DNA from: Pseudomonadales bacterium
GTDB lineage: Bacteria; Pseudomonadota; Gammaproteobacteria; Pseudomonadales; Azotimanducaceae
NCBI GenBank assembly: GCA_022825925.1
Contig: JAJDVW010000120.1
Coordinates: 1 to 59,739 of the forward strand
Length of the DNA: 59,739 nucleotides
Direction: 5' to 3'
This document shows, one piece after another, positions 8,277 through 18,900 of this stretch. How positions within the stretch are numbered: the first letter of the stretch is position 1; each line of letters begins with the position of its first letter. A model generated the notes under the pieces. The model had not been told where the DNA came from. It was given only the letters and a program-made list of their open reading frames with translations, and made no database searches. The position numbers were made by a program, and so were the translations under genes.

Positions 8277-8406
8277 GTGGCACGGTTCCCGAAGGACGCG
8301 CCGCGGCGGAAGGTCGTTCGCGCCCTCGTCGTCAACGCTGCGGGCGATCTGCAATCAGTCGGGAGTGGCCCGGGCCGACTTTCTGCAAGCATACGAGCGA
8401 TCATGA
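8277..8406 (+). pseudogene. HicA toxin, internally deleted
   Basis: A GTG at 8277 starts MARFPKDAPRRKVVRAL, the hallmark N-terminus of one HicA family. Immediately after it, in a different frame, comes SSSTLRAICNQSGVARADFL then QAYERS and a stop at 8406, the hallmark C-terminus. The central ~35-40 residues with the catalytic histidine segment are deleted and the ends are out of frame. The toxin is therefore dead while hicB upstream is intact. Confidence 0.8.
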
Positions 8407-8463
8407 GGAAGATCGCAGGGCCACCGCGGTCGCTCCCCCGGCACTGCTCCGGTGGGACGCACC

Positions 8464-9777
8464 TCAGCCACCCCGGTCGAACTCGAGCGCCATCGCCGGC
8501 TCCGCCGCCACGACCTCCCCGTCCCGGTACGCCAGCCGGCCGTTCAGGAAGGTGTGCGTGATGCGCGTCCCGAAGGTGACCCCGGAGAACGGCGTCCAGC
8601 CGCACTTGTAGAACACCGGTTCGTCGTCCACCACGGTGCGCCCGTCCGGGTCGACCAGGACGAGGTCCGCCCAGTAGCCCTCGCGCAGGAAGCCCCGCTC
8701 GCGGACCTCGAAGCGCAGCGCCGGCGCGTGGGCCGTCTTCCGCACCACGGTCGTCACCGGAAAGAGGTCGAACAGCGTCAGCAGCGCGTGCTGGACCAGC
8801 GGCAGCCCCGAGGGCGCCTCCAGGTAGGAGCCGGCCTTCTCCTCGCGGGTGTGCGGCGCGTGGTCGGTCGCCACGATGTCGATCCGGTCCTCCGTCAACG
8901 CCGCGCGTAGCGCGTCCCGGTCCATCGCGTTCTTGATGGCGGGGTTGCACTTGACCTCGGCCCCCCGCTCGCCATACGCGCTGGCATCGAAATGGAGGTG
9001 ATGCACGCAGACCTCCGCCGTGATCCGCTTGCCCTCCAACGGCCCGGTCTCGAACAGCGCCATTTCGCGCGCCGTCGTCAGGTGCAGCACGTGCAGGCGG
9101 CTGCCGTGGCGCTTCGCGAGCTCCACGGCGAGGCTCGAGGACTTCCAGCACGCCTCTTCCGAGCGGATCTCGGGATGCGCCTCGAACGGGATGGCGTCCC
9201 CGTAGCGGGCCCGCGCCCGCGCCTCGTTGGCGAGGATCGTCGGCGTGTCCTCGCAGTGAGTCGCGATGACGAGGGGCGTGGAGGCGAAGATGCCGTCCAG
9301 CGTCACCGGATCGTCGACGAGCATGTCGCCGGTGGACGCGCCCATGAAGACCTTGACGCCGCATGCCCGCGAGGTGTCCACGGCCTTGATGGCTTCGAGG
9401 TTGTTGTTCGTCGCGCCGAAATAGAACGCGTAGTTGGCGGCGGACTTCGCGGCGGCGCGGCGGTGCTTGTCCAGCAGGGCCTCCGCCGTCACCGTCTGCG
9501 GCAGGCAGTTCGGCATCTCCATGTAGCTCGTGATGCCGCCGGCGAGGGCCGCGCGCGACTCCGTCGCGATCTCCGCCTTGTGCTCGAACCCCGGTTCCCG
9601 AAAGTGCACCTGGTCGTCGATCATGCCGGGGATAAGCCACGACCCCCGCGCATCGACCTCGCGGTCGCCGTCGATGACGCCGCCGATCCGGTCGATGCGT
9701 CCGTCCCGAATGGCGAGATCCCCCTCGGTGACCGTTCCCTCGTTCACCATGCGGGCGTTCTTGATGACCGTCCTCAC
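8464..9777 (-). CDS. Dihydroorotase-family amidohydrolase
   Basis: 437-residue cyclic amidohydrolase, best matched to dihydroorotase (pyrimidine synthesis: carbamoyl-aspartate to dihydroorotate). Visible: PGMIDDQVHFREPG, GVKVFMGAS (carboxylated-lysine region), ATHCEDT, LHVLHLTTA and DIVATDHAPH. The first His of the usual HxH pair is Gln56 (QVH), a substitution I recall from the Bacteroidetes-type dihydroorotases this sequence resembles. Start is a GTG at 9777 with GGGGAG just upstream. It is divergent from glcD with a ~110-nt intergenic region. Hydantoinase or allantoinase activity is a less likely alternative. Confidence 0.85.
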   Translation of the reverse strand: MRTVIKNARMVNEGTVTEGDLAIRDGRIDRIGGVIDGDREVDARGSWLIPGMIDDQVHFREPGFEHKAEIATESRAALAGGITSYMEMPNCLPQTVTAEALLDKHRRAAAKSAANYAFYFGATNNNLEAIKAVDTSRACGVKVFMGASTGDMLVDDPVTLDGIFASTPLVIATHCEDTPTILANEARARARYGDAIPFEAHPEIRSEEACWKSSSLAVELAKRHGSRLHVLHLTTAREMALFETGPLEGKRITAEVCVHHLHFDASAYGERGAEVKCNPAIKNAMDRDALRAALTEDRIDIVATDHAPHTREEKAGSYLEAPSGLPLVQHALLTLFDLFPVTTVVRKTAHAPALRFEVRERGFLREGYWADLVLVDPDGRTVVDDEPVFYKCGWTPFSGVTFGTRITHTFLNGRLAYRDGEVVAAEPAMALEFDRGG

Positions 9778-9888
9778 GAACTCCCCACCCGAGCGCTGCG
9801 ACCCCACGAGTGTATAGGATCGGCCACCCCGAACCCGACTTCCCGGCGCACCACGTACAATACCCGTACGGCACGGAGCGAAGACCCC

Positions 9889-11343
9889 ATGCGCGACCCC
9901 CGCGTCATCGAACTGCTGAAACGCACCCTCCCCGCGGCCAGCGTCATCACGGAGCCCCGGGCGCTGGGCCCCTTCGAGACGGATGGGCTGACGGCCATCC
10001 GTCAGAAACCCTGGGTCGTCGTGCTCCCGGAGACCGTCGAGCAGGTGCGCGCCGTCCTCGGGATCTGCCGCGAACACGACACGCCGGTCGTGACCCGCGG
10101 CGCCGGCACGGGCCTCTCGGGCGGAGCGCGGCCCCTCGCCGACGGCGTGCTGCTGACCCTGACCAAGATGAACCGCGTGCTCGAGGTCGACACCGACACC
10201 TGCACCGCGCGCGTCGAGCCGGGCGTCACGAACCTCTCGATCACCGACGCGGTGGCGCACCACGGCCTCTACTACGCACCGGACCCCTCGTCGCAACTCG
10301 CCTGCAGCATCGGCGGCAACGTCGCCGAGAACTCCGGCGGCGTGCACTGCCTCAAGTACGGCCTGACGGTGCACAACGTGCTCGGCATCACCGTGCAGAC
10401 CATCGAGGGGGACGAACTCGTGCTCGGCGGCAAGACCCTCGACGCCCCGGGCTACGACCTGCTCGCCGCGATGATCGGCTCGGAGGGCATGCTGGGCGTG
10501 GTCACGGAAGTCGTCGTCAAGCTGCTGCCGGAGCCGTCCGTCAAGCGCGTCTTGCTCGCGGCCTTCGACGACATCCGCCAAGCCGGCGACGCCGTGGCCG
10601 CGATCATCCGGGGCGGCGTCATCCCGGCCGGGCTCGAGATGATGGACGCCCTCGCCATCAAGGCCGCGGAGGACTTCGCCCACGCCGGCTACCCACGCGA
10701 CGCCGCGGCCATCCTCCTCTGCGAACTCGACGGCATCGAGGCGGAAGTGGAGGCGGACACCGGACGCGTGCGCGCCATCCTCGACGACGCCGGCGCCACG
10801 GAGACGCGCCTCGCGGCGACCGACGCCGAACGCGAGACGTTCTGGCGCGGCCGCAAGGCGGCGTTCCCCGCCGCGGGCCGGCTCGCGCCGGATTACTACT
10901 GCATGGACGGCACGATCCCGCGCCGGGAACTCGGCGCCGTGCTCGCCGAGATCACCGCCCTGTCAGAGCGCTACGGACTGTCCGTGGCCAACGTCTTCCA
11001 TGCCGGGGACGGCAACCTGCACCCGCTCATCCTCTACGACTCCGCGCAACCCGGCGAACTCGAGAAGGCGGAGGCGCTCGGCGGCGACATCCTCACGCTG
11101 TGCGTGTCCGTGGGCGGCACGATCACCGGCGAACACGGGGTCGGCGTCGAGAAGCTCGACGAAATGTGCGCGCAGTTCGACGGCGAGGAACTCGACCAGT
11201 TCCACCGCCTGAAGGCCGCCTTCGACCCGGCCGGGCTGATGAACCCCGGCAAGGCCATCCCGACCCTCGCGCGCTGCTCGGAGATCGGCGGCATGCATGT
11301 GCACGGCGGTGCGCTCCCGCATCCGGAACTGGAGCGGTTCTGA
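9889..11343 (+). CDS. glcD: Glycolate oxidase, FAD-binding subunit GlcD
   Basis: 484-residue FAD-linked oxidase. The PCMH FAD-binding loop is visible as TRGAGTGLSGGA (70-80), with PSSQLACSIGGNVAENSGG and the C-terminal NVFHAGDGNLHP and GEHGVGVEK motifs typical of GlcD/D-lactate dehydrogenase. It oxidises glycolate to glyoxylate with GlcE and GlcF, passing electrons to the membrane quinone pool. The ATG at 9889 is followed directly by family homology. Order glcD-glcE-glcF with tight spacing confirms the assignment over stand-alone D-lactate dehydrogenase. Confidence 0.93.
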   Translation: MRDPRVIELLKRTLPAASVITEPRALGPFETDGLTAIRQKPWVVVLPETVEQVRAVLGICREHDTPVVTRGAGTGLSGGARPLADGVLLTLTKMNRVLEVDTDTCTARVEPGVTNLSITDAVAHHGLYYAPDPSSQLACSIGGNVAENSGGVHCLKYGLTVHNVLGITVQTIEGDELVLGGKTLDAPGYDLLAAMIGSEGMLGVVTEVVVKLLPEPSVKRVLLAAFDDIRQAGDAVAAIIRGGVIPAGLEMMDALAIKAAEDFAHAGYPRDAAAILLCELDGIEAEVEADTGRVRAILDDAGATETRLAATDAERETFWRGRKAAFPAAGRLAPDYYCMDGTIPRRELGAVLAEITALSERYGLSVANVFHAGDGNLHPLILYDSAQPGELEKAEALGGDILTLCVSVGGTITGEHGVGVEKLDEMCAQFDGEELDQFHRLKAAFDPAGLMNPGKAIPTLARCSEIGGMHVHGGALPHPELERF

Positions 11344-11371
11344 TGGCGCGCGCCCGCGACCGGACGCGCTG

Positions 11372-12478
11372 ATGGGGGCGCCCCGAGACGCCGCCCGCGA
11401 TACCGAAGAGACCTGGCCCGGACGCGACGACTCGGACCACCTGCGGGCCGCCGTCGCGGCCGCGCGCGAGCAGCAGACGCCCGTCACCATCCGGGGTAGC
11501 GGCAGCAAGGCGTTCCTGACGGCAGCCGCCGCGCACGCCGGGGCGAGCCTCTCGACGCTCCGCCACACCGGCATCGTCGCCTACCGGCCCGACGAACTCG
11601 TCGTGACGGCGCGCGGCGGCACCCGTCTCGACGAACTCGCGCGCGCATTGGGCGCCCACGGACAGGCATTGCCCTTCGACCCGCCGCGTTTCGGCGGCGC
11701 GGGGACCGTGGGCGGCGCGGTGGCCGCCGGACTCGCCGGACCCGGGAGGCCCTGGCTCGGCTCCGTGCGCGACGCGGTGCTCGGCGTGCGGATCGTGAAC
11801 GGCCTCGGCCAGTCCCTCGCGTTCGGCGGACAGGTGCTGAAGAACGTCGCCGGTTACGACGTGTCCCGCCTCATGGTCGGCGCGTTCGGCACGCTCGGGC
11901 TGCTCCTCGAGGCGAGCATGCGCGTGCAGCCGGCGCCCGAGACCGTCGCCGTCCTCGCGCAGACGTGCTCCGCAGAGGAAGCCGCCACCCTCGTGCGCGG
12001 CATCCTCCGGAAGCCCCTGCCGGTCACGGGAACATGCCACGTGGACGGCGTGCTGCGCATCCGGCTGGCCGGCAGTGAGAACGGCGTGCGGCACGCCCGC
12101 GACACGCTCGGCATCGATCTCGAAGCGGAGGACGACGCGTTCTTCGACACGGTGCGCGATCACGGACATCCGTTCTTCTTCCGGGAGCGGGAGCCCGACT
12201 CCACGGGCACGCTCTGGCGCCTGTCGCTGCCGAGAGGCGCGGCGTTCGACCAGCCCGACGCGCTCGTCGAATGGGCGGGCGCCCGGGCGTGGTGGCGTAC
12301 CGACGCCGGTCCGGACGCGGTACATGCCGCGGCAGTCGCCCACCAGGGATTCGCGACGCCGTTCGGCAGTGGAACCTCCCGTACGCCGGCCGCCGTCGCG
12401 AAGTACATGCGCCGCGTGAAAGCGGCCTTCGATCCCGACGGCATCCTGAATCCCGGCGCGATGGCCGATGCGGACTGA
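11372..12478 (+). CDS. glcE: Glycolate oxidase subunit GlcE
   Basis: 368-residue FAD-binding subunit of glycolate oxidase. It contains the shorter PCMH-type domain: [42 protein letters not shown] and [13 protein letters not shown], a GlcE hallmark. The C-terminus has the short [10 protein letters not shown] motif shared with GlcD. It starts 28 nt after glcD and overlaps glcF by 11 nt, so the three are one operon. A start at 11372 fits the family; there is no in-frame start closer to the glcD stop. Confidence 0.93.
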   Translation: MGAPRDAARDTEETWPGRDDSDHLRAAVAAAREQQTPVTIRGSGSKAFLTAAAAHAGASLSTLRHTGIVAYRPDELVVTARGGTRLDELARALGAHGQALPFDPPRFGGAGTVGGAVAAGLAGPGRPWLGSVRDAVLGVRIVNGLGQSLAFGGQVLKNVAGYDVSRLMVGAFGTLGLLLEASMRVQPAPETVAVLAQTCSAEEAATLVRGILRKPLPVTGTCHVDGVLRIRLAGSENGVRHARDTLGIDLEAEDDAFFDTVRDHGHPFFFREREPDSTGTLWRLSLPRGAAFDQPDALVEWAGARAWWRTDAGPDAVHAAAVAHQGFATPFGSGTSRTPAAVAKYMRRVKAAFDPDGILNPGAMADAD

Positions 12479-13646
12479 ACTGGCTGCCGACTTCCTCGCG
12501 ACCCCGGAGGGGCCGCGCGCCGACGCCATCCTGCGCTCCTGCGTGCACTGCGGCATGTGCAACGCCACCTGCCCCACCTACCAGGTCCTTGGCGACGAAC
12601 TCGACGGGCCCCGCGGGCGCATCTACCTGATGAAGGAGATGTTCGAGGCGGGGACCCCGAACGCCACCGCCCGCACGCACCTCGACCGCTGCCTCACCTG
12701 CCGCGCCTGCGAGACCACCTGCCCCTCCGGCGTCCGCTACGGCGAACTGCTGGAGATCGGCCGCGGATTCGTCGAAGACGGTCTCAAGCGTCCCTGGGTG
12801 GAGCGCATCGTCCGCCGCTGGCTCAAGGGCGTGATCGCGTCGCCCGCATGGCTGCGGCGCTGGCTCCGGCTCGGCGCGACGTTCCGGCGCTTCGCCCCGA
12901 AACGCCTGCGGAGCCTGATCCGCCGCCCCGAAGCGGAGGAGCCGGCCGGCGGCGCCGGAGAGATCCTCCTCCTGCAGGGCTGCGTCCAGCGGGTGATGAC
13001 CCCGGAGACCAACCGGCATCTCGCGACGCTGCTGGCAAGTCGCGGCCTGTCCGTCCGCACGGACGCCAAAGAAGGCTGTTGCGGCGCCCTCGCCCTGCAC
13101 CTCGGCGACGTGGACGACGGACGCGCCGCCATGCGGCGCAATCTCGACGAGGTGGACTGGAGGAGCGCCCACCGCATCGTCTCGACCGCGACCGGCTGCG
13201 GCGTCACGCTGAAGGACTACGGCCACCTCCTCCAGGACGACCCGTTCCACGGCAAGCCCGCGCACGATTTCGCGGCCAGGGTCCACGACGTCGCGGAACT
13301 GCTGGCCGATTTCTCCTTCGACAAGCGAACGGACATCGACCGCGTCGCCTGGCACGCGCCGTGCACGCTGCAGCACGGCCAGAAGATCGCGGGGCTCGTC
13401 GAACGCCTGCTCACGGACGCCGGGTACGAACTGGTCCCCGTCCGCGATCCGCACCTGTGCTGCGGTTCCGCCGGTTCCTACTCGGTCCTGCAGCCCGAGA
13501 TCTCGTCGGAGTTGCGGGACCGCAAGGCGGCCGCGCTGACCGAGCACGGTCCGGACGCGGTCGCGACGGCGAACATCGGCTGCCAGATGCACCTCGCGGA
13601 CGCGGTCGAGGCGCCGGTGCTACACTGGGTCGAGCTGCTGCGCTGA
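12468..13646 (+). CDS. glcF: Glycolate oxidase iron-sulfur subunit GlcF
   Basis: 392 residues with two 4Fe-4S ferredoxin motifs: Cys25/28/31/35 and Cys75/78/81/85, each Cx2Cx2Cx3CP. Two cysteine-rich CCG domains follow ([23 protein letters not shown]). GlcF takes electrons from the flavin subunits GlcD/GlcE and delivers them to quinone. It overlaps the end of glcE by 11 nt, indicating coupled translation. All cysteines are present, so the complex looks functional. Confidence 0.95.
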   Translation: MRTELAADFLATPEGPRADAILRSCVHCGMCNATCPTYQVLGDELDGPRGRIYLMKEMFEAGTPNATARTHLDRCLTCRACETTCPSGVRYGELLEIGRGFVEDGLKRPWVERIVRRWLKGVIASPAWLRRWLRLGATFRRFAPKRLRSLIRRPEAEEPAGGAGEILLLQGCVQRVMTPETNRHLATLLASRGLSVRTDAKEGCCGALALHLGDVDDGRAAMRRNLDEVDWRSAHRIVSTATGCGVTLKDYGHLLQDDPFHGKPAHDFAARVHDVAELLADFSFDKRTDIDRVAWHAPCTLQHGQKIAGLVERLLTDAGYELVPVRDPHLCCGSAGSYSVLQPEISSELRDRKAAALTEHGPDAVATANIGCQMHLADAVEAPVLHWVELLR

Positions 13647-13725
13647 GCGCGGGGGCCCGTTAACCCCATTTCGGCCCGTCGCGCGTTGTACGAGACACGA
13701 CACGAGAGGGCCGCGTCAGGCCGTC

Positions 13726-14406
13726 ATGGTAGTCAGCGGGTTCGGTACCGCTCTGCTCGTGCTCCTGGTGACGGCAGAGCTGATCCAGGGCGGGCTTGGC
13801 CTGCTGCGTGTGGCTCGCCACGGAGTTCCGGTCAGCTCCGGCGAGGCCGCCGGGGAATCGCGACGCACCGCCGGAACCCCGCGGCCGCAACGCCCCGTCA
13901 TCGAGGCTCCGCCGCCGGTCTACCTGGGTGAGTCTCCCCGGGGCGACCCGCACCAGGCGTCCGACGAGCCGGTCGTCGTGCATCCCCCACATCAGACGCT
14001 GTTCAACAACGAATACCTGCCGATCGTCAAGGTTGCGCCGGCTTACCCGCCGGAAGCCGTCTTGGCCTGTGTCGAGGGCTGGGTGTTGCTCGAATTCACC
14101 GTCACGGACAGGGGCCGGGTACGTGAGCCGGTCGTGATCGAGGCGAGTCATCCCGACCTGTTCGACCAGGCAGCCGTCAGGGCAGCCCTGGAGTTCACGT
14201 ACGTACCGAAAGCGTGGAACGGAGCCACCGTGGAGGTGGACGGCGTTCGGTACCTGATGCGCTTCGAACTACCCCCGGATAGCTGTCCGAGGCGTGGCCG
14301 CCTGTTCGAGGGTGTGCGCGCGTCGGACTGCGTCAGCTCGCCAGGTGCTCCGCCAGCACGGTGTGCCCGAGGTCTTCGATCATGCCGGCATGCGCCGGTT
14401 CGTTGA
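13726..14406 (+). CDS. TonB-family C-terminal domain protein
   Basis: 226 residues. An N-terminal membrane helix (about residues 8-28) is followed by a proline-rich linker (PRPQRPVIEAPPPVY). A TonB C-terminal domain spans residues ~100-185: PAYPPEAVLACVEGWVLLEF, then FTVTDRGRV and AALEFTYVPKAWNG. Such proteins couple inner-membrane energy to outer-membrane receptors, or serve as stand-alone periplasmic domains. No exbBD or receptor is nearby. The last ~40 residues after FELPPDS look unrelated to the domain and overlap the convergent sulfatase gene by 74 nt, suggesting the original stop was lost. Confidence 0.8.
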   Translation: MVVSGFGTALLVLLVTAELIQGGLGLLRVARHGVPVSSGEAAGESRRTAGTPRPQRPVIEAPPPVYLGESPRGDPHQASDEPVVVHPPHQTLFNNEYLPIVKVAPAYPPEAVLACVEGWVLLEFTVTDRGRVREPVVIEASHPDLFDQAAVRAALEFTYVPKAWNGATVEVDGVRYLMRFELPPDSCPRRGRLFEGVRASDCVSSPGAPPARCARGLRSCRHAPVR

Positions 14407-15748
14407 CGAGATTGCGCAACTCGCCAGGGTCGTCGGTCAGGTCGAACAGTTCACAGGGCGTGTCGGACTCGATGTCGACCGTCAGCCGGTAGCGTTCGTC
14501 CCGCAGGGCCGCGTACGAGCGAATCCGCGAAAAGACGTGCTCGCGGCTCGATGGGACCGGGTCGGATACGCGCGGCAGGAGCGATCGGCCCTCGCACGTC
14601 GGCAGCGAGGCGCCTCCGATGTCCGCCAGGGTCGCGGTGACGTCCGTCAGTTCGGTGAGCCCGGTGTCCGTGCGGCCCCGGGTGCCACCGGGCGGCCGGA
14701 TGATCAACGGCACCTTTGCGGAGCCCCGGTAGAAGTTGTGCTTGGCCCACAGGTGGTGTTCGCCGAGCATCTCGCCGTGGTCGCAGGAGTAGATGATCCA
14801 GGTGTTCTCAACCTCGCCACTGTCTTCAAGAACCCGGACCACGTCGCCGATCCGCTGATCGATGAGCGAGACCATTCCGAGATAGTGACGAATGCCCTCC
14901 CTGATGAACGCGTCGTCCATCACCTGCACTTGCGAATGATCGTTCAGGTAATCCAGGTACTCGCCCCAGACCGGGTTCGGGGCCTCTATCACGGTCTGGT
15001 CGGGCAGCTCGATGTCGGCGTCGCGGTAGTACTCCGCCCAGACAGGGTCGTCGATCAGGGGGACGTGGGGTTGCACGAAGGCGAGCTTGAGCAGAAACGG
15101 CTTGTCGCTGGTCCGGGCCGCAAGCCAGTCGATGGCCCGATCCGCCAGGAAAGAGGAGAGGTCCAGTTCCTGCGGCAACACGGACGTGCGCGCACGCCAG
15201 TGATCGGGCGTCAGGCGAAACACGCTCTTGATCATGTCCCGGTACGGATCGAGCACCCCGTGGTCCGCCAGGTGATCGGTGTAAGGGGTTCTGACCTTGG
15301 TGTTGACATGGAGGTAACGGTCGTACTCCTCGAGCACATGGTCCCAGCCGAAATCTCCCACCAGTGACTCGAACGCGCGCATGTCGAAGGGACCATCGCT
15401 GTCCTCGACCTGTTGCCGAGTCGGCATGCCGTGGTAGTGGGTCTTGCCGATCGTGGCCGTCTCGTAGCCTCGCGCCCGCAGGACTTTCATCACCGTCGGC
15501 CGGGCCGGATCCAGCGGCCCCGTATTGCTGAACATGTCGAACTGATGCGTGTATTGCCCGGTGATGACCGACGCCCTCGATGGCTGGCATATCGGGCTCT
15601 GACACCAGGTCTCGGCAAACCGGACGCCCTCGGCGGCGAGTCGGTCGAGGTGGGGCGTCCGGACCAGCGGGTGGCCGGCGCAGCCGAGCACGTCGTGGCG
15701 ATGCTGGTCACTGAAGATGAACAGGATGTTGGGATCGCTGCCGCTCAT
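14333..15748 (-). CDS. Sulfatase (type I, Cys-type)
   Basis: 471-residue arylsulfatase-like hydrolase. The N-terminus NILFIFSDQHRHD supplies the first metal-binding Asp. The formylglycine precursor is Cys54 in CQPSRASVITG (C-x-P-S-R), and IYSCDHGEMLGEH supplies the second metal Asp/His pair. It hydrolyses sulfate esters once the Cys is converted to formylglycine by a maturase not seen in this window. There is no clear signal peptide, so it is probably cytoplasmic or exported atypically. Divergent from the alpha-2-macroglobulin gene; convergent with the TonB-like gene. Confidence 0.92.
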   Translation of the reverse strand: MSGSDPNILFIFSDQHRHDVLGCAGHPLVRTPHLDRLAAEGVRFAETWCQSPICQPSRASVITGQYTHQFDMFSNTGPLDPARPTVMKVLRARGYETATIGKTHYHGMPTRQQVEDSDGPFDMRAFESLVGDFGWDHVLEEYDRYLHVNTKVRTPYTDHLADHGVLDPYRDMIKSVFRLTPDHWRARTSVLPQELDLSSFLADRAIDWLAARTSDKPFLLKLAFVQPHVPLIDDPVWAEYYRDADIELPDQTVIEAPNPVWGEYLDYLNDHSQVQVMDDAFIREGIRHYLGMVSLIDQRIGDVVRVLEDSGEVENTWIIYSCDHGEMLGEHHLWAKHNFYRGSAKVPLIIRPPGGTRGRTDTGLTELTDVTATLADIGGASLPTCEGRSLLPRVSDPVPSSREHVFSRIRSYAALRDERYRLTVDIESDTPCELFDLTDDPGELRNLVNEPAHAGMIEDLGHTVLAEHLAS

Positions 15749-15924
15749 GGGTCCGCTCCCTTACGAGACGTCAGAACGCATCGCCGAGAATACTTGACTG
15801 CGACTCGCGACGCGTGTCGGCGATCCGGATCTCCGGAGGCCCGCCGGAACTTCCATAGTTCCTCCCTTCTCCCTCCCGCAAGCACCGCTAGTGTGGGGCG
15901 TTCATCGCAAGGGAATGCACCCCC

Positions 15925-18900
15925 ATGAGACTCTCGAAATTCGTCGTCTCGGCAGTAGGCGAATTCTCCTGGCGTCCCCCCGCATGGCTGCAACGCGCGG
16001 GCCCGCGGCGGGTGGGGTACGGCGCGGCGGCGCTGGTCGCGGCGGCGGCGGTGGCCGTGGGCGCCTACCTCTACTACGAGCGCCTGCCCAAGCCCCTGGA
16101 GGTCCGGATCGAGGTGGACGCGCCGGGAACCTCGCGCATCGAGCAGGGCGAACTGGTCATCGCGCCCCTCCATCTCGACTTCGCCTACCCGGACGACCAG
16201 GCCGCGACGCCGCCGCCCCTTTCGGCCGCGCGCCTCGACCTCGTCGGCAACGTCATCGGGGAAGGCGTCGAACTCGACCCGCCGATGCCCGGCGAGTGGA
16301 CCTTCGCGACGGAGAACCGACTCGTGTTCACGCCGGCCGAGGATTGGCCGGCGGACCGCGAGTACCGGATCCGGCTCTCCCCCGACCTGTTCGCGCCCAA
16401 CGTCGATCTGGCCGCCTCCGCCGTCGAGTTCCAGACACCCCCTTTCGTCGCCGAACTCCTCGAAGCGAGCTTCTACCAGCACCCGGAGATCGTCGCGGAA
16501 CGACGCGTGACGGCCAGCTTCGGTTTCTCGCACGCCGTCGCGCGAGACGCCTTCGAGCGACGCCTGACCCTCACCATGCGCGAAGGACTGGAAGAGGTGC
16601 GCGCAGGCGACGCGCGGGAACTCGGCTTCAGCGTCGAGTACGGACCCCACGACCGCACCGCCCACGTGCACTCGGACATCGTCGCCGTCCCGGAGCGCGA
16701 GCACTTCGCGACCGTCACGGTGGACGACGGCCTCGAGCCCGCGAACGGCGACGGCGTGTCCGAGGAGACGCTGTTCGCCCAGGTGCGCGTGCCCGACCGC
16801 GAGAGCTACTTCCGCGTCGAGCGGATCGCGGCGTCGATCGTCAGGGACGCCGAGGGCGATCCCCTGCAGACCGCGGTGGTGTCCTTCACGGACCAGGTGA
16901 ACACCGAGGCCTTCGAGAGCGCCGTGCGCGCATGGCTGCTGCCGCGGGACCATCGCCTCGGCGAGAGGACCTACCGGAACCACCGCTGGCGTTCGCCCGG
17001 CGAGGCCACGGCGGAGGTGCTCGCGCAGTCCGAGGCGCTGGCGCTGACGGTGAATCCCACCGAGCGCGACGCCGCCATGCTGCAGAGCGTCACCTTCGAT
17101 GCGCCGCCCGGCCGTTTCGTCTATCTCCGCGTCGCGCCCGGCCTGACGTCGGCGGGGGATTTCGTGCTCGCCTCGGGCCACGACTCGGTCGTGCGCGCGC
17201 CGGCCTACCCCAGGGAGGCCGCCATCGCGCAGGACGGCGCCCTCCTGCCGCTGACCGGCAACCGCCTGCTCACGCTCTCGGGGCGCGGCGTGTCGGCCGT
17301 CCGGGTGGACGTCCAGCAGCTCCTGCCGGACACCCTCAACCACCTGGCGAGCCAGACGGGCGGCGACATCCGGGATCCCTGGTTCCGGAACGAGTGGGCG
17401 TTCGACGCGGACAACCTGTCGACGCTGACCACCCGCATCGTCGAGCTGAACCCCGCCCATACGCGCGAGCAGGTCTTCGCGACCCTGGACCTCGATCCGT
17501 TCCTGGACGCGGGCGGCGCGTTCTTCGTGCGGGTCCAGGGTTGGGACCCCGAACGGAAGCGCGCGGTCGGCAGGGCGGACCGGCGCATGGCGCTGGTCAC
17601 GGACCTCGGCCTGCTGGCCAAGACCAATGCCGACGGGAGCCAGCACGTGTTCGTGCACTCCATCGCCACGGGGGCGCCCGTGCCGGGAGCCGAGGTGGCG
17701 CTCCTCGGCAAGAACGGACTCCCGGTGCTGACGGCCAGGACCGATGCCGAAGGGCATGCCGCGCTCGCCTCCGCGAGGGACTTCGAGCGGGACCGGACGC
17801 CGACGGTCTTCGTGGCGCGCCACGGGGCCGACGTCACGTTCATGCCCTATCGGCGCGACGACCGGCGCCTGACCTGGTCCGGGTTCGACGTCGGCGGCGA
17901 ACACACGGCCGAGGATGACGCCGAGCGCCTGAAGGCCGCGCTCTACACGGACCGCGGGCTGTATCGGCCCGGCGAGACGGTGCGCCTGTTCGGCATCGTG
18001 CGCGAAGGCGATTTCGGGTCCGCGCCGGGCGCCCCGATCGAGTTGCGGATCACGGACGCGCGCGGCAACAGCGCGTTCGAGACCCGGGTCGCCCTGCCGG
18101 ACGACGGGCTGCTCACCTGGGACCTCGAGACCCGTCCGGAGTCGCCGACCGGCGTCTATCGGGCAGGGGTCTACCTCGTGCACGAAGACGGCGGTCGCCG
18201 GAGCCTGGGCGACGCGTCGTTCCGCGTCGAGGAGTACCAGCCTGACCGGCTGCGCATCCGCGCGGCGATCGTCGAGCAGGCCGCGGATTCGCCGGACGCG
18301 TCGCCGTCGCTGCGTGAAGTCCCTCGCCGCGCGTGGCTCCACCCCGCTGCGCACCAGGCGCGGGTGACGCTGCACAACCTCTTCGGCACGCCGGCGCAGG
18401 ACCGCCCGGTGCGGGCCACCGTCCGGCTGACGCCCAGGTCGCCGAACTTCGCGGAGCACCCGGGGTTCGTGTTCACGGACCCGTTCCGCGACCCCGGCAC
18501 GACGCCGAAGGCGGTCACCCTCGAGCTCGCGGAGACGACGACGGGCCCCGACGGCGTCGCCACCCTGCCGTTCGACATCGGCCAGTACGACAACGGCATC
18601 TACTCGCTGCTGCTGAACGCGGAGGGGTTCGAGGCCAGCGGCGGGCGGGGCGTCAAGGCGCTGGCCGGGACCCTGGTGTCGTCGGCGGAGGCGCTGGTCG
18701 GGTACCGGACGGACGGAACTCTCGACTTCGTCACCCTGGACAGCGCGCGCACGGTGCGGTTCCTGGCCATCGACCGCGACCTGGACCCCGTGGCGCTGGA
18801 GGGTCTGCAGTCGGTACTCGTCGAACGCCGCTACGTTTCGGCGCTGGTCAAGCAGCCGAACGGGCGTTTCGCATACCAGTCGGTGGCCCGGGAAACCGAA

